64,000 nucleotides of DNA from Gordius sp. MW1 (lineage: Eukaryota > Nematomorpha > Gordioida > Gordea > Gordiidae). The position numbers and the translations under genes are program-made. The number at the start of each line of letters is the position of its first letter. Position 1 is the first letter of the stretch. Of this stretch, positions 38,931 through 49,400 are shown in pieces. The notes below the pieces were generated by a model. It worked only from the letters and a program-made list of their open reading frames with translations, was not told where the DNA came from and did not search any database. The stretch is from NCBI GenBank assembly GCA_964036665.1, contig OZ038531.1:11656168-11720167 (forward strand), given 5' to 3'.

Positions 38931-41900
38931 TTTTGACGCTCTTTCACATAGAATCGAAAAAAATAAATATTTTTACCTCAAAATTTTTCACATATTTTTC
39001 TTTGAACCGTATTCATCCGATGAAAGTTGTCGTTTTCAGACGTGGTTTCTATGATCCCAAGTAAAAATTTATCAGAATCAGAAAATTATTACTTTAAAAT
39101 CATGATCGCATAATGCATTTTTGAAAAATTAAGCACTCACGTTGCGAAACAAACTAATCGCAACAATAAAACGTTGTCTTTTGTCAAAATGATAGTTCTC
39201 GCAGCTTAAAACCTCTTTGCGGAAGTCAATCGAGGATAATAGGATTCTCAAATTGGCTTACTTTTATATATTTTTTTACGCTCTTTCACATAGAATCGAA
39301 AAAAATAAATATTTTTACCTCAAAATTTTTCACCTATTTTTCTTTGAACCGTATTCATCCGATGAAAGTTGTCGTTTTCAGACGTGGTTTCTATGATCCC
39401 AAGTAAAAATTTATCAGAATCTGAAAACTATTACTTTGAAATCATGATCGCATAGTGCATTTTTGAAAAATTAAGCACTCACGTTGCGATACAACAAACT
39501 AATCGCAACAATAAAACGTTGTCTTTTGTCAAAATGATAGTTCTCGCAGCTTAAAACGTCTTTGCGGAAGTCAATCGAGGATAATAGGATTCTCAAATTG
39601 GCTTACTTTTATATATTTTTTTACGCTCTTTCACATAGAATCGAAAAAAATAAATATTTTTACCTCAAAAATTTTCACATATTTTTCTTTGAACCGTATT
39701 CATCCGATGAAAGTTGTCGTTTTCAGACGTGGTTTCTATGATCCCAAGTAAAAATTTATCAGAATCTAAAAACTATTACTTTGAAATCATGATCGCATAG
39801 AGCCATTTTCAAAAATAAAGCACTAACGTTGCGATACAACAAACTAATCGCAACAATAAAACGTTGTCTTTTGTCAAAATGATAGTTCTCGCAGCTTAAA
39901 ACCTCTTTTCGGAAGTCAATCGAGGATAAGAGGATTCTCAAATTGGCTTACTTTTATATATTTTTTTACGCTCTTTCACATAGAATCGAAAAAAAAAATA
40001 TTTTTACCTCAAAAATTTTCACATATTTTTCTTTGAACCGTATTCATCCGTTGAAAGTTGTCGTTTTCAGACGTGGTTTCTATGATCCCAAGTAAAAATT
40101 TATCAGAATCTGAAAACTATTACTTTGAAATCATGATCGCATAGAGCCATTTTCAAAAATTAAGCACTAACGTTGCGATACAACAAACTAATCGCAACAA
40201 TAAAACGTTGTCTTTTGTCAAAATGATAGTTCTCGCAGCTTAAAACCTCTTTTCGGAAGTCAATCGAGGATAATAGGATTCTCAAATTTGCTTACTTTTA
40301 TATATTTTTTTACGCTCTTTCACATAGAATCGAAAAAAATAAATATTTTTACCTCAAAAATTTTCACATATTTTTCTTTGAACCGTATTCATCCGATGAA
40401 AGTTGTCGTTTTCAGACGTGGTTTCTATGATCCCAAGTAAAAATTTATCAGAATCTAAAAACTATTACTTTGAAATCATGATCGCATAGAGCCATTTTCA
40501 AAAATAAAGCACTAACGTTGCGATACAACAAACTAATCGCAACAATAAAACGTTGTCTTTTGTCAAAATGATAGTTCTCGCAGCTTAAAACCTCTTTGCG
40601 GAAGTCAATCGAGGATAATAGGATTCTCAAATTGGCTTACTTTTATATATTTTTTTACGCTCTTTCACATAGAATCGAAAAAAATAAATATTTTTACCTC
40701 AAAAATTTTCACATATTTTTCTTTGAACCGTATTCATCCGATGAAAGTTGTCGTTTTCAGACGTGGTTTCTATGATCCCAAGTAAATATTTATCAGAATT
40801 TAAAAACTATTACTTTGAAATCATGATCGCATAGAGCCATTTTCAAAAAATTAAGCACTCACGTTGAGATACAACAAACTAATCGCAACAATAAAACGTT
40901 GTCTTTTGTCAAAATGATAGTTCTCGCAGCTTAAAACCTCTTTTCAGAAGTCAATCGAGGATAATAGGATTCTCAAATTGGCTTACTTTTATATATTTTT
41001 TCATGCACTTTCACATAGAATCGAAAAAAATAAATATTTTTACCTCAAAATTTTTCACATATTTTTCTTTCAACCGTATGCATCCGATGTAAGTTGTCGT
41101 TTTCAGACGTGGTTTCTATGATCCCAAGTAAAAATTTATCAGAATCTGAAAACTATTACTTTGAAATCATGATCGCATAGTGCATTTTTGAAAAATTAAG
41201 CACTCACGTTTCGATACAACAAACTAATCGCAACAATAAAACGTTGTCTTTTGTCAAAATGATAGTTCTCGCAGCTTAAAACCTCTTTGCGGAAGTCAAT
41301 CGAGGATAATAAGATTCTCAAATTGGCTTACTTTTATATATTTTTTTACGCTCTTTCACATAGAATCGAAAAAAATAAATATTTTTACCTCAAAATTTTT
41401 CACCTATTTTTCTTTGAACCGTATTCATCCGATGAAAGTTGTCGTTTTCAGACGTGGTTTCTATGATCCCAAGTAAAAATTTATCAGAATCTGAAAACTA
41501 TTACTTTGAAATCATGATCGCATAGTGCATTTTTGAAAAATTAAGCACTCACGTTGCGATACAACAAACTAATCGCAACAATAAAACGTTGTCTTTTGTC
41601 AAAATGATAGTTCTCGCAGCTTAAAACCTCTTTGCGGAAGTCAATCGAGGATAATAGGATTCTCAAATTGGCTTACTTTTATATATTTTTTCATGCTCTT
41701 TCACATAGAATCGAAAAAAATAAATATTTTTACCTCAAAATTTTTCACCTATTTTTCTTTCAACCGTATGCATCCGATGAAAGTTGTCGTTTTCAGACGT
41801 GGTTTCGATGATAAAAAGTAAAAATTTATCAGAATCAGAAAATTATTACTTTAAAATCATGATCGCATAGTGCATTTTTGAAAAATTAAGCACTCACGTT

Positions 41901-42933
41901 GCGATACAACAAACTAATCGCAACAATAAAACGTTGTCTTTTGTCAAAATGATAGTTCTCGCAGCTTAAAACCTCTTTTCGGAAGTCAATCGAGGATAAT
42001 AGGATTCTCAAATTTGCTTACTTTTATATATTTTTTTACGCTCTTTCACATAGAATCGAAAAAAATAAATATTTTTACCTCAAAAATTTTCACATATTTT
42101 TCTTTGAACCGTATTCATCCGATGAAAGTTGTCGTTTTCAGACGTGGTTTCTATGATCCCAAGTAAAAATTTATCAGAATCTGAAAACTATTACTTTGAA
42201 ATCATGATCGCATAGAGCCATTTTCAAAAATTAAGCACTCACGTTGCGATACAACAAACTAATCGCAACAATAAAACGTTGTCTTTTGTCAAAATGATAG
42301 TTCTCGCAGCTTAAAACCTCTTTGCGGAAGTCAATCGAGGATAATAGGATTCTCAAATTGGCTTACTTTTATATATTTTTTTACGCTCTTTCACATAGAA
42401 TCGAAAAAAATAAATATTTTTACCTCAAAAGTTTTCACATATTTTTCTTTGAACCGTATTCATCCGATGAAAGTTGTCGTTTTCAGACGTGGTTTCTATG
42501 ATCCCAAGTAAAAATTTATCAGAATCTAAAAACTATTACTTTAAAATCATGATCGCATAGAGCCATTTTCAAAAATAAAGCACTAACGTTGCGATACAAC
42601 AAACTAATCGCAACAATAAAACGTTGTCTTTTGTCAAAATGATAGTTCTCGCAGCTTAAAACCTCTTTTCGGAAGTCAATCGAGGATAAGAGGATTCTCA
42701 AATTGGCTTACTTTTATATATTTTTTTACGCTCTTTCACATAGAATCGAAAAAAAAAAAATATTTTTACCTCAAAAATTTTCACATATTTTTCTTTGAAC
42801 CGTATTCATCCGATGAAAGTTGTCGTTTTCAGACGTGGTTTCTATGATCCCAAGTAAAAATTTATCAGAATCTGAAAACTATTACTTTGAAATCATGATC
42901 GCATAGAGCCATTTTCAAAAATTAAGCACTCAC

Positions 42934-42960
42934 GTTGCGATACAACAAACTAATCGCAAC
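42934..42960. repeat. Conserved 7-bp inverted repeat in each monomer (example)
   Basis: GTTGCGA at 42934-42940 and its exact reverse complement TCGCAAC at 42954-42960 flank a 13-base loop, so a small hairpin or cruciform is possible. The dyad occurs at the same phase in most monomers. Three recurrent variants change it: GTTGAGA (for example near 20728, 25514, 44313, 51898 and 61553), GTTTCGA (near 41210, 44659, 48790, 52243 and 53278), and a 3-base loop deletion (near 21746, 26532, 39146, 46731, 55009, 56041 and 58454). It could be a binding site for a dyadic DNA-binding protein or simply structural. Function is unknown. Confidence 0.8.
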
Positions 42961-43094
42961 AATAAAACGTTGTCTTTTGTCAAAATGATAGTTCTCGCAG
43001 CTTAAAACCTCTTTGCGGAAGTCAATCGAGGATAATAGGATTCTCAAATTGGCTTACTTTTATATATTTTTTTACGCTCTTTCACATAGAATCG

Positions 43095-43137
43095 AAAAAA
43101 ATAAATATTTTTACCTCAAAAATTTTCACATATTTTT
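43095..43137. other. Spaced A/T-tract block in each monomer (example)
   Basis: Four A/T tracts follow one another: A7 at 43095-43101, T5 at 43108-43112, A5T4 at 43118-43126 and T5 at 43133-43137. Their centres are about 12, 12 and 13 bp apart. Tracts repeated near the helical period are known to bend DNA and are common in satellites. This spacing is somewhat longer than 10.5 bp, so curvature is likely but may be partly superhelical. The same block is present in nearly every monomer. Three copies have lost its left part through a 23-bp deletion. Confidence 0.6.
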
Positions 43138-44740
43138 CTTTGAACCGTATTCATCCGATGAAAGTTGTCGTTTTCAGACGTGGTTTCTATGATCCCAAGT
43201 AAAAATTTATCAGAATCTAAAAACTATTACTTTAAAATCATGATCGCATAGAGCCATTTTCAAAAATAAAGCACTAACGTTGCGATACAACAAACTAATC
43301 GCAACAATAAAACGTTGTCTTTTGTCAAAATGATAGTTATCGCAGCTTAAAACCTCTTTTCGGAAGTCAATCGAGGATAAGAGGATTCTCAAATTGGCTT
43401 ACTTTTATATATTTTTTTACGCTCTTTCACATAGAATCGAAAAAAAAAATATTTTTACCTCAAAAATTTTCACATATTTTTCTTTGAACCGTATTCATCC
43501 GATGAAAGTTGTCGTTTTCAGACGTGGTTTCTATGATCCCAAGTAAAAATTTATCAGAATCTGAAAACTATTACTTTGAAATCATGATCGCATAGAGCCA
43601 TTTTCAAAAATTAAGCACTAACGTTGCGATACAACAAACTAATCGCAACAATAAAACGTTGTCTTTTGTCAAAATGATAGTTCTCGCAGCTTAAAACCTC
43701 TTTTCGGAAGTCAATCGAGGATAATAGGATTCTCAAATTTGCTTACTTTTATATATTTTTGTACGCTCTTTCACATAGAATCGAAAAAAATAAATATTTT
43801 TACCTCAAAAATTTTCACATATTTTTCTTTGAACCGTATTCATCCGATGAAAGTTGTCGTTTTCAGACGTGGTTTCTATGATCCCAAGTAAAAATTTATC
43901 AGAATCTAAAAACTATTACTTTGAAATCATGATCGCATAGAGCCATTTTCAAAAATAAAGCACTAACGTTGCGATACAACAAACTAATCGCAACAATAAA
44001 ACGTTGTCTTTTGTCAAAATGATAGTTCTCGCAGCTTAAAACCTCTTTGCGGAAGTCAATCGAGGATAATAGGATTCTCAAATTGGCTTACTTTTATATA
44101 TTTTTTTACGCTCTTTCACATAGAATCGAAAAAAATAAATATTTTTACCTCAAAAATTTTCACATATTTTTCTTTGAACCGTATTCATCCGATGAAAGTT
44201 GTCGTTTTCAGACGTGGTTTCTATGATCCCAAGTAAAAATTTATCAGAATCTAAAAACTATTACTTTGAAATCATGATCGCATAGAGCCATTTTCAAAAA
44301 ATTAAGCACTCACGTTGAGATACAACAAACTAATCGCAACAATAAAACGTTGTCTTTTGTCAAAATGATAGTTCTCGCAGCTTAAAACCTCTTTTCAGAA
44401 GTCAATCGAGGATAATAGGATTCTCAAATTGGCTTACTTTTATATATTTTTTCATGCACTTTCACATAGAATCGAAAAAAATAAATATTTTTACCTCAAA
44501 ATTTTTCACATATTTTTCTTTCAACCGTATGCATCCGATGTAAGTTGTCGTTTTCAGACGTGGTTTCTATGATCCCAAGTAAAAATTTATCAGAATCTGA
44601 AAACTATTACTTTGAAATCATGATCGCATAGTGCATTTTTGAAAAATTAAGCACTCACGTTTCGATACAACAAACTAATCGCAACAATAAAACGTTGTCT
44701 TTTGTCAAAATGATAGTTCTCGCAGCTTAAAACCTCTTTT

Positions 44741-46475
44741 CGGAAGTCAATCGAGGATAATAGGATTCTCAAATTGGCTTACTTTTATATATTTTTTCAT
44801 GCTCTTTCACATAGGATCGAAAAAAATAAATATTTTTACCTCAAAATTTTTCACATATTTTTCTTTGAACCGTATTCATCCGATGAAAGTTGTCGTATTC
44901 AGACGTGGTTTCTATGATCCTAAGTAAAAATTTATCAGAATCTGAAAACTATTACTTTGAAATCATGATAGCATAGAGCCATTTTCATAAATTAAGCACT
45001 AACGTTGCGATACAACAAACTAATCGCAACAATAAAACGTTGTCTTTTGTCAAAATGATAGTTTCGCAGCTTAAAACCTTTTTTCGGAAGTCAATCGAGG
45101 ATAGTAGGATTCTCAAATTGGCTTACTTTTATATATTTTTTTATGCTCTTTCACATAGAATCGAAAAAAATAAATATTTTTACCTCAAAATTTTTCACAT
45201 ATTTTTCTTTCAACCGTATGCATCCGATGAAAGTTGTCGTTTTCAGACGTGGTTTCGATGATAAAAAGTAAAAATTTATCAGAATCAGAAAACTACTTTA
45301 AAATCATGATCGCATAGTGCATTTTTGAAAAATTAAGCACTCACGTTGCGATACAACAAACTAATCGCAACAATAAAACGTTGTATTTAGTCAAAATGAT
45401 AGTTCTCGCAGCTTAAAACCTCTTTGCGGAAGTCAATCGAAGATAATAGGATTCTCAAATTGGCTTACTTTTATATATTTTTTTACGCTCTTTCACATAG
45501 AATCAAAAAAAAATAAATATTTTTACCTCAAAATTTTTCACATATTTTTCTTTGAACCGTATTCATCCGTTGAAAGTTGTCGTTTTCAGACGTGGTTTCT
45601 ATGATCCCAAGTAAAAATTTATCAGAATCTGAAAACTATTACTTTGAAATCATGATCGCATAGAGCCATTTTCAAAAATTAAGCACTCACGTTGCGATAC
45701 AACATACTAATCGCAACAATAAAACGTTGTCTTTTGTCAAAATGATAGTTCTCGCAACTTAAAACCTCTTTTCGGAAGTCAATCGAGGATAATAGGATTC
45801 TCAAATTGGCTTACTTTTATATATTTTTTCATGCTCTTTCACATAGGATCGAAAAAAATAAATATTTTTACCTCAAAATTTTTCACATATTTTTCTTTCA
45901 ACCGTATGCATCCGATGAAAGTTGTCGTTTTCAGACGTGGTTTCGATGATAAAAAGTAAAAATTTATCAGAATCAGAAAACTATTACTTTAAAATCATGA
46001 TCGCATATGCATTTTTGAAAAATTAAGCACTCACGTTGCGATACAACAAACTAATCGCAACAATAAAACGTTGTCTTTTGTCAAAATGATAGTTCTCGCA
46101 GCTTAAAACCTCTTTTCAGAAGTCAATCGAGGATAATAGGATTCTCAATTTGCCTTACTTTTTTTTATATTTTTTCATGCTCTTTCACATAGAATCGAAA
46201 AAAATTAATATTTTTACCTCAAAATTTTTCACATATTTTTCTTTCAACCGTATGCATCCGATGAAAGTTGTCGTTTTCAGACGTGGTTTCGATGATAAAA
46301 AGTAAAAATTTATCAGAATCAGAAAACTATTACTTTAAAATCATGATCGCATAGTGCATTTTTGAAAAATTAAGCCATCACGTTGCGATACAACAAACTA
46401 ATCGCAACAATAAAACGCTGTCTTTTGTCAAAATGATAGTTCTCGCAGCTTAAAACCTCTTTTCGGAAGTAAATC
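44741..46475 (+). repeat. Island of left-domain satellite monomers
   Basis: Five monomers carry markers otherwise confined to 1-17.9 kb: GTCGTATTCAG (44891), CATAGGATCG (44812 and 45844), GAAGATAATAGG (near 45438), CATATGCATTTTT (46005), ACGCTGTC (46416) and GGAAGTAAATCG (46457). The A5T4 tract typical of the right domain is absent. Their order follows that of about 12240-13000 and 17040-17800. Private changes include GATCCTAAG near 44917, GTTGTATTTAGTC near 45380, TTAAGCCATCACG near 46372 and TACTTTTTTTTATATT near 46156. The island lies between the two 22-mer copies and looks older and more diverged than its flanks. Confidence 0.85.
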
Positions 46476-49400
46476 GAGGATAATAGGATTCTCAAATTGG
46501 CTTACTTTTATATATTTTTTGACGCTCTTTCACATAGAATCGAAAAAAATAAATATTTTTACCTCAAAATTTTTCACATATTTTTCTTTGAACCGTATTC
46601 ATCCGATGAAAGTTGTCGTTTTCAGACGTGGTTTCTATGATCCCAAGTAAAAATTTATCAGAATCAGAAAATTATTACTTTAAAATCATGATCGCATAAT
46701 GCATTTTTGAAAAATTAAGCACTCACCTTGCGAAACAAACTAATCGCAACAATAAAACGTTGTCTTTTGTCAAAATGATAGTTCTCGCAGCTTAAAACCT
46801 CTTTGCGGAAGTCAATCGAGGATAATAGGATTCTCAAATTGGCTTACTTTTATATATTTTTTTACGCTCTTTCACATAGAATCGAAAAAAATAAATATTT
46901 TTACCTCAAAATTTTTCACCTATTTTTCTTTGAACCGTATTCATCCGATGAAAGTTGTCGTTTTCAGACGTGGTTTCTATGATCCCAAGTAAAAATTTAT
47001 CAGAATCTGAAAACTATTACTTTGAAATCATGATCGCATAGTGCATTTTTGAAAAATTAAGCACTCACGTTGCGATACAACAAACTAATCGCAACAATAA
47101 AACGTTGTCTTTTGTCAAAATGATAGTTCTCGCAGCTTAAAACCTCTTTGCGGAAGTCAATCGAGGATAATAGGATTCTCAAATTGGCTTACTTTTATAT
47201 ATTTTTTTACGCTCTTTCACATAGAATCGAAAAAAATAAATATTTTTACCTCAAAATTTTTCACCTATTTTTCTTTGAACCGTATTCATCCGATGAAAGT
47301 TGTCGTTTTCAGACGTGGTTTCTATGATCCCAAGTAAAAATTTATCAGAATCTAAAAACTATTACTTTGAAATCATGATCGCATAGAGCCATTTTCAAAA
47401 ATAAAGCACTAACGTTGCGATACAACAAACTAATCGCAACAATAAAACGTTGTCTTTTGTCAAAATGATAGTTCTCGCAGCTTAAAACCTCTTTTCGGAA
47501 GTCAATCGAGGATAAGAGGATTCTCAAATTGGCTTACTTTTATATATTTTTTTACGCTCTTTCACATAGAATCGAAAAAAAAAATATTTTTACCTCAAAA
47601 ATTTTCACATATTTTTCTTTGAACCGTATTCATCCGTTGAAAGTTGTCGTTTTCAGACGTGGTTTCTATGATCCCAAGTAAAAATTTATCAGAATCTGAA
47701 AACTATTACTTTGAAATCATGATCGCATAGAGCCATTTTCAAAAATTAAGCACTAACGTTGCGATACAACAAACTAATCGCAACAATAAAACGTTGTCTT
47801 TTGTCAAAATGATAGTTCTCGCAGCTTAAAACCTCTTTTCGGAAGTCAATCGAGGATAATAGGATTCTCAAATTTGCTTACTTTTATATATTTTTTTACG
47901 CTCTTTCACATAGAATCGAAAAAAATAAATATTTTTACCTCAAAAATTTTCACATATTTTTCTTTGAACCGTATTCATCCGATGAAAGTTGTCGTTTTCA
48001 GACGTGGTTTCTATGATCCCAAGTAAAAATTTATCAGAATCTAAAAACTATTACTTTGAAATCATGATCGCATAGAGCCATTTTCAAAAATAAAGCACTA
48101 ACGTTGCGATACAACAAACTAATCGCAACAATAAAACGTTGTCTTTTGTCAAAATGATAGTTCTCGCAGCTTAAAACCTCTTTGCGGAAGTCAATCGAGG
48201 ATAATAGGATTCTCAAATTGGCTTACTTTTATATATTTTTTTACGCTCTTTCACATAGAATCGAAAAAAATAAATATTTTTACCTCAAAAATTTTCACAT
48301 ATTTTTCTTTGAACCGTATTCATCCGATGAAAGTTGTCGTTTTCAGACGTGGTTTCTATGATCCCAAGTAAATATTTATCAGAATCTAAAAACTATTACT
48401 TTGAAATCATGATCGCATAGAGCCATTTTCAAAAAATTAAGCACTCACGTTGAGCAACAAACTAATCGCAACAATAAAACGTTGTCTTTTGTCAAAATGA
48501 TAGTTCTCGCAGCTTAAAACCTCTTTTCAGAAGTCAATCGAGGATAATAGGATTCTCAAATTGGCTTACTTTTATATATTTTTTCATGCACTTTCACATA
48601 GAATCGAAAAAAATAAATATTTTTACCTCAAAATTTTTCACATATTTTTCTTTCAACCGTATGCATCCGATGTAAGTTGTCGTTTTCAGACGTGGTTTCT
48701 ATGATCCCAAGTAAAAATTTATCAGAATCTGAAAACTATTACTTTGAAATCATGATCGCATAGTGCATTTTTGAAAAATTAAGCACTCACGTTTCGATAC
48801 AACAAACTAATCGCAACAATAAAACGTTGTCTTTTGTCAAAATGATAGTTCTCGCAGCTTAAAACCTCTTTGCGGAAGTCAATCGAGGATAATAGGATTC
48901 TCAAATTGGCTTACTTTTATATATTTTTTTACGCTCTTTCACATAGAATCGAAAAAAATAAATATTTTTACCTCAAAATTTTTCACCTATTTTTCTTTGA
49001 ACCGTATTCATCCGATGAAAGTTGTCGTTTTCAGACGTGGTTTCTATGATCCCAAGTAAAAATTTATCAGAATCTGAAAACTATTACTTTGAAATCATGA
49101 TCGCATAGTGCATTTTTGAAAAATTAAGCACTCACGTTGCGATACAACAAACTAATCGCAACAATAAAACGTTGTCTTTTGTCAAAATGATAGTTCTCGC
49201 AGCTTAAAACCTCTTTGCGGAAGTCAATCGAGGATAATAGGATTCTCAAATTGGCTTACTTTTATATATTTTTTCATGCTCTTTCACATAGAATCGAAAA
49301 AAATAAATATTTTTACCTCAAAATTTTTCACCTATTTTTCTTTCAACCGTATGCATCCGATGAAAGTTGTCGTTTTCAGACGTGGTTTCGATGATAAAAA

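Larger units (their letters stand above)
42934..43278 (+). repeat. Reference type A monomer (345 bp)
   Basis: Representative of class A. In order it holds the 7-bp inverted repeat, a CCTCTTTGCGG segment, a T-run ending TTTACGCTC, the A/T-tract block, GAACCGTATTCATCC, TTCTATGATCCCAAG, CAGAATCTAAAAAC, and an end reading AAAATAAAGCACTAAC. A hand count gives about 44 G and 61 C, or about 30% GC, with 14 CpG per repeat unit. The A5T4 form of the central tract marks the right-hand domain; left-domain A monomers carry A4T5 instead. The final AAATAAAGC, in place of AAATTAAGC, defines a subtype that leaves a 60-codon frame open on the minus strand. Confidence 0.9.
42075..43619 (+). repeat. Dimer tandem duplication, 691 bp, inside copy 1
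   Basis: From about 42075 the sequence matches itself 691 bp downstream until about 42928/43619, where CACTCACG becomes CACTAACG. Each unit pairs a TCTGAAAAC monomer with a TCTAAAAAC/AAATAAAGC monomer ending in GATAAGAGG. The same duplication is seen at 50102 and 50793 in the second 22-mer copy, so it predates that larger duplication. Small differences include AAAAGTTTTC (42425) and GTTATCGCAG (43336). Confidence 0.8.
38890..44740 (+). repeat. 22-mer HOR, copy 1 (about 7,585 bp period)
   Basis: Markers recur 7,583-7,586 bp downstream: TTTTTTGACGCTC (38935 and 46521), the 3-base loop deletion (39146 and 46731), CATCCGTTGAAAG (40046 and 47632), CTCAAAAGTTTTC (42425 and 50009), TTTTTGTACGCTC (43758 and 51341), GTTGAGA and GTTTCGA monomers, and CGATGTAAGTTG (44536 and 52121). 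The offset drifts by 1-3 bp through small indels. A finer 10-mer spacing (about 3,450 bp) links the 40448 and 43899 monomers. The right end is near 44740, where TTTTCGG meets TTTGCGG in copy 2. Confidence 0.86.

Noticed and set aside
42934-43278. CENP-B-box-like motif in the monomer
   Set aside because: I compared TTTCGATGATAAAAAG and related stretches with the known pattern NTTCGNNNNANNCGGGN. The central A and the CGGG end are missing, so no match is claimed.
42934-43278. tRNA-like or RNA polymerase III B-box sequence around GGTTTCGATGATA
   Set aside because: It lacks the conserved GGTTCRANNCC end, and there is no A box or cloverleaf arrangement nearby.
44741-46475. Transposed element inserted between the two 22-mer copies
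   Set aside because: The segment is made wholly of satellite monomers in register and has no terminal inverted repeats or coding capacity. It is better explained as a relic or transferred block of the same satellite.
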